Assembly (NCBI GenBank): GCA_016748015.1
Contig: JAAOMT010000193.1
Span: 288,042 to 352,041, forward strand
Origin: Geosiphon pyriformis
Taxonomy: Eukaryota > Glomeromycota > Glomeromycetes > Archaeosporales > Geosiphonaceae
Length of the DNA: 64,000 nucleotides
Direction: 5' to 3'
Numbering within the stretch: the stretch's first letter is position 1; every line of letters starts with the position of its first letter. Shown piece after piece: positions 25,961-37,400 of the stretch. A model generated the notes under the pieces. The model had not been told where the DNA came from, searched no databases, and saw only the letters and a list, made by a program, of their open reading frames with translations. The translations under genes and the position numbers were made by a program.

Positions 25961-27114
25961 AAATTATGTATATATAGTTATTGCTAAATTATAATGTAAT
26001 TAATAATTTATTTAAACAATTCTAAAATTTTAATAACCTTTTGATTTTAGTTTTTTTTAGCTAAAGACAATAAAATCTAATGCACATAGATTTAAAACTA
26101 CACAAAAATAAAATAAAGATTTTATAAAAATCTTAAGAGTTTTCAATGATCAAATAATTGTAATTTATGTTAAGAAAATACAAAAATCCTATTTTTATAT
26201 TTAAATTTTTGATAATAGCTATGAGTATTTTAGTTAAATAAATTTTTTCTAATGACTGATATTTAATTTTTCACAGAAATTTAGATTCAATTACAGTATA
26301 CATGTATTTAAAAATTTAGTAAAAAATAAATAATAAAAGTGAAACTAAAAAAATATAAATCTTTTTTAATTACTATTAATTATTAGGAACCAAAATTTTA
26401 TCAGGTTTGGTTCGTATACTACTAATCAGTACAGTTTAAATTAACCCAAACCAAAAAAAATTATCATTTTTGATAGGGATTGTTCTTAAATCCAGCACGA
26501 CCTGATTTTGAACAGAGTTTTAGTTTTTGAAAAATAATGATTTATTTAATTAACAAAAAAATTTTTTTTTTATAATAATTAAAATATATAAAATATAAGA
26601 AAAAATAAGTAATTTGATTTTTGTGATATTTATTATAAATGTTCTGATTCAAAAAGGTTGATAAAAGCCTATTCTATTAATAATAATAAAATTTTATGTA
26701 AATCCTTTAAGGCTAATTCATTTTGCGAGTCGATGATTTGAATTTTTACCAATAAAAAAAAACTATATTTATTAATAAATTTTTATGTATAAAACAATTA
26801 AGAAGTATAAGTTTTATAAAATCAATCCGTCTATTTGCTATTAAAAATTTATTCTATGAATAAAACCAATTGCTTATTTCCTCTGATATAGTATATACAT
26901 AATTTATTTATTCATAAAAAGTTTTTTAAAATCTTTGCACTTCTGAAAATTATAATTAATTAATAGTTTGACATTTGGCAAAGAAATTTAAAAATATTAA
27001 TTAATAGATTTATTAACAGTTATCGAAAACTTTGATTTCTAATGTTACGTTCCACCTTCACTCAAATTGCTAACTTCAACTCAACTTCTCTTCCATTAAA
27101 TAATTCCAATCCTT
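25961..27114. other. Intergenic, no recognisable gene
   Basis: Moderately AT-rich. A weak inverted pair GGTTTGGTT...AACCCAAACC lies near 26,405-26,450. Nothing else is supportable. Confidence 0.4.
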
Positions 27115-29560
27115 TTAGAATTTCTTAACAATATCACTTTCATTACGTTTTGAAGTTGAGCTCACGCTGCTACGATTATCATTCAATCCAAAAACATTGA
27201 CCGGTAAAGTCCACGCATCGTTCTCAAATTCAAATTGTCTTGTCTCTCGTAACTCCCCTGAACGCCTTATAAAAATATCTTGTCGTTCATTTGATAATTG
27301 TTCTAGAGTTTTTCCTTTGGTCTCGGGAATCAAATACGTAAAACCGAATCCCAAAACCATAAATAGACTACACAATAAAAATAATTTATCAACGAACGCA
27401 TCTTTCTCGTCGTATAAACCCCGATTAGAAGATTTGTTGGAACCACCAAGATTTTTCAATTTTGAAAAAATCACTTGTGCAGTTATTGCTCCGAGTTTTC
27501 CGCTTGCCGCAGCGATTCCATAACCAGTTGATCGGTATCTGGAGGAAATAATGAACAAATTATTTTTTGAAATATCCATTTGAGATTAAAATATTTTTGA
27601 TTTTAATAAAAAAATTGGGATTTCCATACCTCGTTGGGAAGACTTCACCTGGTAACACAAAAGTTGTTGCATTCGGACCGAAATTACAAAAGAACTATTT
27701 AGTTTGAAATTTTGAGAATACAAATTCAAAATCAAATATTAGAATCATTGATATCCTTTACTTTATATATATATATATATATATCCCTCTCTCTCTCTCT
27801 CTCTCTCTCTCTCACAATACCCAAATTCTCAATGATATATACCTGAGCAAGAGTAAACATTAATCCAAAAAGAACTGAAGAGGTTTTCTTAATTTGATTA
27901 TACCAAAGTCCAAGTGCCAAAAATATGAGGGTTAACAAAGCGAATCCCATATATTGTATGGGTTTTCGACCCCATCGATCAATAAAGAACACAGTGAACC
28001 AATAACCAGGCACCGTTCCCAACAATGTCAACAAAATATTTCCAATGGAAACATTCCATAATGATGTCCATGGATCTTCGATCTGCGAGTCACCAGGTAA
28101 GACGAATTTTAACTCATGAAGAAAAGTCGTATTATTTAATCCGATCCCATAGAATGCTACATCAATACAAAACCAAGCCCCACATGTCCCTAAAAGAATT
28201 TTTCCGTTCTTCCATTGTCCGAAATAATTTTTGAAATCGGACCAAGAACCCACCGGGATGTTTGCTCTTGTGCGAGGCATAATTTGTGAGGGACGCGAGT
28301 TATATTTCAGATTTTTTAAAACACCGTCGATATCCGTTATCGCACCAGTGATATCACGTTCCACGTCCATACGATAACGTGGTGTTTCCGGGATCGTGAG
28401 ACGAAAATAGAGGGCGATAATTCCTGGAAGCGCACCCATACCGAGAACTATTCGCCATACATAATCAATGTAATCTTGATCTTCCCTTATTTCCTTTTTA
28501 AAGGCTGCGAGTGTTACGATTGCTACAATGATTGATGTAAGAATACCGAAACCTTGCATTGCAAATACGGTTGCCATCATGGCTCCTCTATTCTTTGCCG
28601 TTGCAAATTCACTAGTTATAACTTTTAGTAAATGATGTGTATGATTTAGGAGGAAGTTTAGTTTATCATGGATTCAGAAATTTCTGATAAATACATTTTT
28701 ATAATAGGTGAAATGAAATTTTTTTTTCAAGTAAACCCCGATAAAATGTAACATTAACTTACTAGCAGATAAAGGGTAATCTCCTCCAACACCAACTCCC
28801 AAGATAAATCTCCAAAATATAATCAAAGCATAAACCGAAATCCTTGGTCCACTTCCACTTAGTGCCGATGTAATTGTACAAAAGACAATAGTCCATAACT
28901 CTACTCCATACATCTATTTCGAAAATTTAATATTTTAGCAACATCTTGAACAATTGATCAATAATTGATTATGGGTAAAATATGGTTGCTATTTTCATGT
29001 TATCTATATATATATATATATATATATATATGTTTGTGTACCTTTTTCCGACCAACTTGATCAGCCAGTATTCCAAAAACTAATTGACCAAAGAATGTTC
29101 CTAATCCAGCACTAATTTTTAATGCTAATTCAATATTTCCAGAAATCCTGTTTCCATGAGATTTTTCATAGGCATAGCCTAGCATGATAGCGACCAAATT
29201 TATTGAAAATAAATCATAAGCATCTGTGAAAAAGCCAACACCTATGTGAGAAGAAGCAAGTAAAAATTGTAATTTAATAGAGGTTTTAGATTTTCAAAAA
29301 TATAAAAAAAAAAAAAAAATTGACAAACCAGCAACCAAACAAGCCCTAATATGAAACCATCCAAATTTAGCATTATCAATTTCGTTTAAAGCCCTCAGTC
29401 GTTTCTCATTTAACGTGTCAAAATTTTTTTCGTCGTCTTTGGAATGATTTGAGCATTGATCGATGATTGAGGCTCGAAATACGGATGAAGCATCAGATGA
29501 TATCGATTCGGTATCATTACTTGGCCGTTCTGTTTTTTCAAATTTTGCTATTGATTTCAT
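27115..29560 (-). CDS. Phosphate:H+ symporter of the PHO84/PHT1 family (MFS)
   Basis: Six exons on the minus strand: 29560-29329, 29241-29042, 28913-28763, 28621-27843, 27694-27630 and 27538-27115. All introns are GT-AG, and 1,851 bases give 616 residues. It begins with an acidic, Ser-rich cytosolic tail of about 70 residues, then TM1 (FFTDAYDLFSINLV). The MFS loop DQVGRKK is followed by the family signature GGDYPLSA (187-194). The hallmark W-x3-D-x3-Y (Trp344, Asp348, Tyr352) matches phosphate-binding residues known from the fungal homologue PiPT. NFGPNATTF and PGEVFPTRYRSTG follow, and PETKGKTLEQL leads to a long C-terminal tail. The protein should sit in the plasma membrane and import phosphate with protons; in mycorrhizal fungi such proteins take up soil phosphate. 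It looks intact. The paralogue class is not assignable by eye. Confidence 0.93.
27767..27813. repeat. Adjacent (AT)n and (CT)n microsatellites in intron 4 of the phosphate transporter
   Basis: About 9 AT units are followed by about 14 CT units, GA on the coding strand. They lie inside the intron 27,695-27,842, so reading through the donor site gives a false Arg-Glu/Ile-Tyr repeat tail. Confidence 0.95.
29005..29030. repeat. (AT)n microsatellite in intron 2 of the phosphate transporter
   Basis: About 13 AT units lie close to the donor site of the intron 28,914-29,041. Confidence 0.93.
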
Positions 29561-29585
29561 TTCTTTCCAAGATATGTAGTTGTTC

Positions 29586-29641
29586 TTTGGTTAGTTAGTT
29601 GGTTGGTTGGTTGGTTGGTTGGTTGGTTGGTTGATTGATTG
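29586..29641. repeat. (GGTT)n tract just upstream of the phosphate transporter start
   Basis: About ten TTGG units, ending in GATT units, begin 26 bp upstream of the transporter ATG (29,560). They lie in its 5' untranslated region or core promoter, as CCAA repeats on the coding strand. Confidence 0.9.
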
Positions 29642-29756
29642 ATACTTTTTATGAATCAACTAAATTAGCTTTATTTCTTAAAAAATTTCGGATGCAACTA
29701 TGATTCGCGTCGTTGTCTATATTTTAAAAGATTCAAAATGAATGATGAATGATAGC

Positions 29757-29795
<39 letters not shown>
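29757..29795. repeat. (GAT)n microsatellite
   Basis: About 13 GAT units, 200 bp upstream of the transporter gene. Confidence 0.95.
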
Positions 29796-30347
29796 AAAAG
29801 GTTAAAAAGACAAATTCATTAAGAAGCTTGTTAAAAAACGAAGCTATCTAGGAATTTTGGATGAATTAGTTGTCAAGTCTTTTTAATAAATTAATTTTAT
29901 ACAAACAGAAACTGAGAATACCCTTTACAAAAATTCACAAGAGATTAGAACCTAACGTAATATAAATGAGGTTGTATTATTCAATTTACACCTACACAAA
30001 CTATTCAAGATCGAATGGCTAACCTTTTAAATTGAAAAAACGATTTTCCGATCTTTTTTATTTGTCTTTAATTTATATCGTAATAAGGTTTTGGAGTTTC
30101 TCTTATAATAATAATTGTACAATGTACTACTTTCTTTCTTCCTTTCTGCCTACCTACCTACCTACCTACCTATCTACAGCATAATTAAAATTTCTTTCTT
30201 AAACTGGAATATCTTGAATTGCATCAAGAATTGATTACATTTATCTTCACATTATAGCTTATCTAGAATTGAAAATAGTAACCAATTATTGTATTAAATA
30301 AAAGTTTTTCAAAATTTTATATAGGTGAGCAAAAACTTATAAGAGTG

Positions 30348-30386
<39 letters not shown>

Positions 30387-32001
30387 TAGACTTTAAAAAC
30401 TTTAAAATATTGTTTTTCCAGAAATTTTTAATAAAATCCGAAATAAAATAAAATGAATCAGTGATCTACTAATGCCTTATCTGTTGTATTGCAGAGATAA
30501 GTAAAGAGAGTAGAATTAGGATTAAAAATTCTACTTTGAAATAATCTCATATCATGAATAATGATCAATTCGGGAACCCCTGAATCGAGAATAAATGTTT
30601 CACAGATAACAAATGATTTGTACGTTCATATGAAGAAAAATTAAATGAGATTGCGTAAACATGATTCGAATGAAAGATATAAAAAAGCTATGTAACCAAA
30701 AGTGCATATCGTCCAAATTTATCTTTGAAAAAATTATTATTATTATTATTATTATAAATTTTATTTTTACAAATATATTTTTAATTTTTATATTCCATTA
30801 TACGATCAAAAGTTTTACAATTAAGAAATCTATTTATTTTTTGTCAGATTTTGAGATTTTAGAAATAATTAAATACAAAAAATAATATTGTAAGAAAATA
30901 AAGCAATAAGAAAAAACACGAAATATTCTTATTTGTATATTTTTAATTAAACACGAATTAATGATTATATTTTTTGTTAAAAATTTATTTGGCAAAAATT
31001 CAAAAAACTTATTTTTTTTTAAAAAAATTTTCCATTCATTCATGATTTAAAAATGCAAAAAAAAAAATTTTCTTTACTAAAGCCAATAATAAAATAGTGA
31101 TAAAATTATTCTTTATTGATTATTTGTGATTTTTTTTGAAAAATGTAACTTAATCAATCAATATTTACAGCAACGCATGCAAAAAATACATTAGAGTAAA
31201 TAAGGAAAACCAAATTTCTCATGAGATTTTATTAATCAATCAATCTAATAAACTTGTTTTGTTATATCTATTTTTCTGAAAAACTTAAAAAATATTCCCA
31301 TTTTGTACAAGGAAACGAGATTCGATTTTCACTTAACAAGTCAATAGAAAAATAAGATTTTGTAAGAGTATTTGAATGAAAATATTTTAGCGTCTTTGTC
31401 TGATGACTAAGGTTGGTGTTGTCAAAAGTTTTGTCAATCTTGAGAAATAAGGTGAAAGATAGAAAGTTCAATTCTATAAAAAATTATATTCTCAACTTTC
31501 CCACAAAGCTTCCTTTATATCCAGGCACAAATTTCCAGAGGATTGGTTTAGATTGAGTTCTTATATTCTATATTTAATGCATTTTTGGATCATTCATCAA
31601 AGGAAACCCTGGTACCCTCCATTGAAACCTAAAATCGAATAAATCTTTCTTAAAATGTAGATTTTTTCACCTTAAATTAGGCATTTTTAGACTTTGACTT
31701 CAAAGGTTTAGATGATGCCAATTTATAGGACTAATAATTGAAAATTTTATAAAAGAAAGCATAAAGTTTACAACTAATAGTTTCGCTTTATCATCTCCAT
31801 ATTTTACTCGGTATATTCTTACCACATAAGAAACCCATATAAAAAGTTCTGTGAAAGTACAAATGGGTATACAAAAAGATTTCGCCAAACTGGATATTTC
31901 ATTAGACCTCAGTTCAAAATTGTTTGTATTTGCAAATTTACAAAACAAATTTCCAATACTTTATTGGGTTTCATTTTACGATCTGATTTTCTATTTAAAC
32001 G
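29796..32001. other. Intergenic with small microsatellites, no recognisable gene
   Basis: It holds a CTAC/CCTA tract (30,148-30,177) and an (AT)n tract (30,351-30,383). Minus-strand frames at 31,268-31,471 and 31,700-31,948 and a minus-strand stretch reading KFVPGYKGSFVGK near 31,520 are not assignable. They may be exons of an unrecognised gene or noise. Confidence 0.4.
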
Positions 32002-32275
32002 CTTCTTCTTCTTCTTCTTCTTCTTCTTCTTCTTCTTCTTCTTCTTCTTCTTCTTCTTCTTCTTCTTCTTCTTCTTCTTCTTCTTCTTCTTCTTCTTTTC
32101 TTCTTCTTCTTCTTCTTCTTCTTCTTCTTCTTCTTCTTCTTCTTCTTCTTCTTCTTCTTCTTCTTCTTCTTCTTCTTCTTCTTCTTCTTCTTCTTCTTCT
32201 TCTTCTTCTTCTTCTTCTTCTTCTTCTTCTTCTTCTTCTTCTTCTTCTTCTTCTTCTTCTTCTTCTTCTTCTTCT
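32002..32275. repeat. Long (CTT)n microsatellite
   Basis: Roughly 90 CTT units with one irregular spot near 32,097 (TTTT). Several long poly-Ser, poly-Leu, poly-Phe, poly-Glu and poly-Lys open frames arise from this tract and are not genes. It is a pure polypurine/polypyrimidine mirror tract able to form triplex DNA. Confidence 0.98.
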
Positions 32276-33109
32276 TTTTGTGATTGATCAAGATGCAATA
32301 ATCATAGGCTTGCTTTCGGGTGAAAATTATTAATTAGTAATATATCTGATATTAGCATGCCAATTTAAATAATTTACTTGAAAAAAATAAATCTCCCGAT
32401 TGCAGACAATACGAAATGTTTGTTAAAAGATTTATATATATATTGAAGGCATTTCTTGTTAAATTTTAAATTTTAAATTTTCGATATGAATTATTGCAAA
32501 TTTTGGAATGGTTATTAAGGAAATTTATTGAATGTATGGCTCAGGCAGCAACAAAGAAGATTCAATAAGTATTAATTATGAGGTAAACATTAAAGAAAGT
32601 GAAATTTAATTAATCATAAAAATTAAAAGTGTTTTTAAATATATCTTAACAATACATAAATATGAAACTCATTATAAATTCTTCCTTGGACAACATCGAA
32701 AATAACACAGAGTGAACTAAAAATTATGAACGTGACTACTTACTTAATGGCTATGCTGATTTATTATGCTCTAAACTCAGAGCCGAAAGTTAAACAGAGA
32801 AACAAAAATATCTTTTCATTATTTTAATTACTTCTCTGGATCATTCCATTCTTTTATATTTTATCTTGAAATTTTGCTTCATCTCCCGTCTCACCATAAT
32901 TATCAACTTTAATAAATTTCTTTGAAGCGGTTTATTTGCTATTTCTTAAATTTTAAAAGCTATTAAAAAAAACACATTACACACATTGGTAAACGATCGT
33001 TTTCAAAAAAGGCTTGATTAGATTTAGGTTAAAAAAAAAATCAAACGACTTTACAATGAGACAATAAAAAAAAATAGAAAATTTGTGTACTATATAGAAT
33101 ACTTAAACC
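32276..33109. other. Intergenic, no recognisable gene
   Basis: Nothing supportable. A short plus-strand stretch near 32,730-32,790 reads DYLLNGYADLLCSKLRAES before a stop, with no family I can name. Confidence 0.35.
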
Positions 33110-33138
33110 TATTTATTTATTTATTTATTTATTTATTT

Positions 33139-33190
<52 letters not shown>

Positions 33191-33233
33191 TCTACTTATT
33201 TACTTATTTACTTATTTATTTATTTATTTATTA
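33110..33233. repeat. (TTTA)n microsatellite
   Basis: About 30 TTTA units with a few TTAC variants towards the right end. Confidence 0.97.
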
Positions 33234-33559
33234 GAGAATGATTAGTTTAATGAATAACATTACTTTTCAAAGTTCTTTAAAAAAAAATACCTGTCTTTAA
33301 CAAATATTATCTAATTTTTAAAAATAATTCATTTTTAAAAATATTTAATTACACATGTTAAAATTTATAGCCTAATAATATTTTTTCAGATATGTATGAA
33401 TAAAGCTTTATAATTATACTAAATTTACTATTTATTCAACAAATATGATTTTAATATCCCTTAATAGAAATATTAATTATTAAAAATAACTAATAATTTC
33501 ATGTTAGCCTGATTAAATTGATATTCTCCAACTTATTAATTTATAAAAATTTTCTTGTA

Positions 33560-34090
33560 TATATTATAGTGTTAGGTGTAATGGTAATAGTTATGCGCTT
33601 ATTGCAAGCAGTTCTTTTCGAAGCTTTTGGTAAGCAGATGTTTAGGCAGAACGGGAATGTAGCTAATAAGCCTTAAGAGCTTGCCACGAACATTTCGTTT
33701 ATTAATTTTTAAAATTCATATATGGGTTTCTTCGGATCGTGCTTTGATTTCGATTATTATAACAAAATAATAAATCTCTGCACGGTTTTACCAGTTTGTG
33801 AGGAGTAAATATTTGTGAACGACTAGGACGATACATATTCGATATCTTGTCATTACTAATAAGGAGGGTGACATATTATTGATAGGAGAGAATGGAAATA
33901 CTAGTTTTTTTGACGATTTCAGTTGCATTGCGGTGACAGTTTACGCCAAAAGAACTTAAAGACTTCACAATTCAATTTTACGGTGGATAAACAAAATTGG
34001 TAGCGGTGGTAATAAATAGGAGGTTTAGTGATATCAAAAGATAAATAAAAATAACATTTACGTATCGGCGGCATTTTAAATCGCGATAAA
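33560..34090. other. Unexplained segment with higher G+C and no open frame
   Basis: This 530-bp stretch has clearly more G+C and more CpG than its flanks (for example near 33,650-33,700 and 33,930-34,080) yet is stop-rich in all frames. I see no tRNA cloverleaf or known RNA. It could be a decayed transposon, a non-coding RNA or an old gene. Confidence 0.35.
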
Positions 34091-35247
34091 TTTTGTTACT
34101 ATTGTTACTTTCCAAAGAATGAATTCATTCTATTAATTGATTTGTTTAACTATGTGAATATAGAAAAATAACATAATATATAAACTCTGCTTTTAAAAAA
34201 CTACTTTCTAAATCTAATATATTTTAAAAGCTTTAAAAAAATTCTCTTCAAATAATAAACTATTCAATTTTATTCTTTATCCTTTATTATAGGAAATAAA
34301 TAAATTAAAAAAAGAAAACTCATTATTATGCTCATGATTGCAACCTTCGTGAATTTTTATCAAGAGTTATTCGTCCAACTAATTTACTTTAGATAATAGA
34401 TATAAAATTAAATTTTCGATAATATTATAGTTTTATTTTTGCATCAAATAAATAATATTTTTCATTGAATTTTTGTTTCATAACAAATATTTTATTTCAA
34501 AGTTTTTTATAAAAATAAAAAATACTATTTTTAGAAGCTGAAATTATTATTTTGAATAGAAAAAAGAAAAAAAAATTTACCGATTTTTATATGTTTATTC
34601 GTATCAATAAAATATATATATATATAAACAATGTTTTTTAAGATTAGAGCTTTCATTAATAAATTTATTTTTCTTTATTTTTTTATTTAACATTATTAAA
34701 CAAATTTAAAAAATGATCAAGCACAAAATATTTCTTAATTATTATTTAATACTCATAAAAAATGATTCCAATCTTACTTATAATTTAATATCTCATTGAA
34801 GTATAAACATATGAAAAAATTAGATAAATTGAGCTTCACTGTAATTATAGATGCAATCAAAAAATGCTTAAAACACTTAAATGTTTTATTTTATTATTTT
34901 TATAATAATTAAAAATATAAATAATAGTAATTAGTATATAATATAAATTTGAAATAAAAAATTTACCCTAGGAGGAGTAATTTTGATAAATGAATTTCCA
35001 TATCCGGTATATGTTTAAATAAAATTAATAAAAATTAATAAATTATTAGAATATGCCAAAAACATGTCACATTCCCCCCATGCTATTTAATTTTATTAAA
35101 AAAATATGTTAAACTCATAATGTAGAGTATACTATAAGTTGCTCTTTTCCAATATAGTAATCTAGAAAGTATTTGTTTGATAAAACAAAATTTCCTTTTC
35201 GAATCCCAATTCAAAACATTTCATGAGTTCATATAAATTATATAATT
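34091..35247. other. Intergenic, no recognisable gene
   Basis: AT-rich; nothing supportable in either strand. Confidence 0.4.
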
Positions 35248-35526
35248 TTATAACGAATCCATTTTCTTTCTTTCTTTCTTTCTTTCTTTCTTTTTAGCGA
35301 TTTTACTATAAGACATTATAAAATTATTATCATATTTCTTCCAATTATATACTATGACATATTTTAACACTGATTCAGTTCGAAGATATGATATTTGAAT
35401 TTGTTGTTGTTTAATTTCCACAGTACCATTAACTTGAATAACACATAGAAACCCACAAGATATAATATTTGCATTATTTTGATAAATTGGAAATTTAGGA
35501 CCAAGACCTGTTGTTTCTGACTTCAA
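35248..35526 (-). CDS. Possible small unknown gene or exon
   Basis: This 92-codon frame has ordinary composition over its first 75 residues: GLGPKFPIYQ, ISCGFLCVIQVNG, then a Gln-rich EIKQQQIQISYL. It ends in a Lys/Glu repeat produced by the TTTC microsatellite at 35,266-35,294, so the true 3' boundary may be a splice site before it. It resembles no family I recognise and could be an exon of a larger gene or a repeat fragment. Confidence 0.25.
   Translation of the reverse strand: MKSETTGLGPKFPIYQNNANIISCGFLCVIQVNGTVEIKQQQIQISYLRTESVLKYVIVYNWKKYDNNFIMSYSKIAKKKERKKERKKMDSL
35266..35294. repeat. (TTTC)n microsatellite
   Basis: About seven TTTC units. Confidence 0.9.
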
Positions 35527-35599
35527 AATTTGTCATAATTACACCAAAAATTAATAATAATAATAACAACAACAACCACAATATATCTTAATCTAAACC

Positions 35600-37400
35600 T
35601 TTTATCAATTGTGACAAAATATTTTAACATCTTTAAATATTTTTCAGATTTAAGCTTTTTAGAAACATTAGCTGATTTGATACTTTTATTAAAATAAGTT
35701 TTAATTTGCTATTTTTTTTGTCTATTTCATAATAGATTTTATAATAAACTGGTTTTTAATCAAAAAAATATTATAAAATTATTACTTAACCAAATAATCT
35801 ACTTTATTTTTTGCTTAAAGATTACTTCCTAAATAAAATTGTTTTTAACTGTAAATCTCAATTTTTTTCTTAGTTTTAAAAATATTCTCTTAAGCTTTTT
35901 AATAGCAAAATTTTCTGTTTTTAACATTTTACTTCTAAACTAACAATCAAATTAAACATATTATTCAAGTTCTAAAACAATATTTGTAATGCTTTGTTAA
36001 TTATTAGCAAAATAATTGGCTTAATTTATAAATTTTACATATAATAATATTGTTTTTTTTGTTAAACTTTAAATAAAACTTTTAATTTATTTTTTATTGT
36101 TAAAATATCAGTAAAATTTTTGTTAAAAATATGCTGCAAAATTAAAAAAAAATTAAAATTTAAAATTAATATTAAACAATACAAAAACATTAATGTTTAA
36201 AACTAATAATAATGTCTGGTTCTTATATTATAATATTAAAACAATTAAACTATATAATAAATTGAATTATAAAAAACTCTGTTTATTTTCAATAATCTAT
36301 TAAATTGACTTTGTAATTTGCAAATTAAAACTTTTTATAATTTAAACTTTTTTTTACAATTTCCAAAATTCATTCCTAATTTTGGTTAAAAAAAGAGCTT
36401 TGGAATAGTGACAAGTATTTTTCTGTAATTAGTATATTTTTTTAATTACGTTGTTTAATCTGTATTTTATTTTCTGGCAAAAAATGGTAAAATCTGTTTT
36501 CTGGTAAATAAATACATTGTTTTTTTACTAATTGTGCAATGGTTTTTTTTGAGTATTTGAACAAGTTTTTTTAATTTTCGCTGGTTTTTTTCACAATTAA
36601 TTTTTGGTTTTTCTTTGGCTTTATTGACATATTTTTCGGTATTTTTTGTAGATATTTGATAATTTTTTTTAGCATATTGTTCAATTCTATGGTGAATTTT
36701 AACAATAGTTACAGCTATCATTGCTGTTTTTTTGGTAGTATATTGTAACAAATTTCTATATAATTCAAGTTTTGTGTCATGTATTTCTTTTTTTTTCTTA
36801 TGTGATAATTTATTCTGGTATTAATATAATATGTAAAAGCAGATTCAATTAAACAATACTCTTTTAATAATCTAAAATTATTTTAATATTGTAAATAAAG
36901 AACATGACAAAATTCAAGAACAGTGAGTTTAGAGGTTTTTGTTATTACTTTTGTATTTGTTTTTTTTAGCAATAAATAATTGCTAATTATTATTATTTTT
37001 AATTTTTTTTACTGGTAAAACTTACTAAATATTACAGAAGTGTTTTTTTAGTATATTAATTGTTAATATTTTTAGTTTAATTATGATTAGTTTTTTATAA
37101 AAATTTTAATTCTAATTGTATAATACTATTAATATATAATAAAAGTTTTCTGTTGATGTTACAATATAAGCTTTTTCTTAAATTTTAATTGTTGTTGTAT
37201 ATTTATGTACTTTTTTTTAAAAGCTAATTTGAAATTTACTTACTGTTATTGAGATCTTCTCTAAAACTATTTTTGTAATTGTTTGAATTGTTTTTTTAAT
37301 CTAAAAACATATATTATTAATAGTTTTTTAGCATTTTTTTCAATTTTATAATAAATGTTTTATTAATTAGTAATAACATATATAATTTTAATTAGAAATT
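35600..37400 (-). other. AT-rich decayed repeat DNA with a Lys-rich open frame
   Basis: Composition drops sharply from about 35,600. The longest frame (36,467-36,751, minus, 94 codons) is very basic (KKN, KAKEKPKIN, KNQRKLKKL) and begins LQYTTKKTAMIAVTIV. I do not recognise it. It is probably part of a mobile element adjacent to the hAT-like arm. Confidence 0.35.

Noticed and set aside
28025-28234. Plus-strand frame antisense to the phosphate transporter
   Set aside because: Shadow of the transporter exon on the other strand.
31851-32333. Long open frames of poly-Ser, poly-Leu, poly-Phe, poly-Glu, poly-Lys on both strands
   Set aside because: They are products of the (CTT)n microsatellite and have no non-repetitive coding context.
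33560-33700. tRNA gene
   Set aside because: No acceptor stem or TTC arm with correct spacing could be formed.
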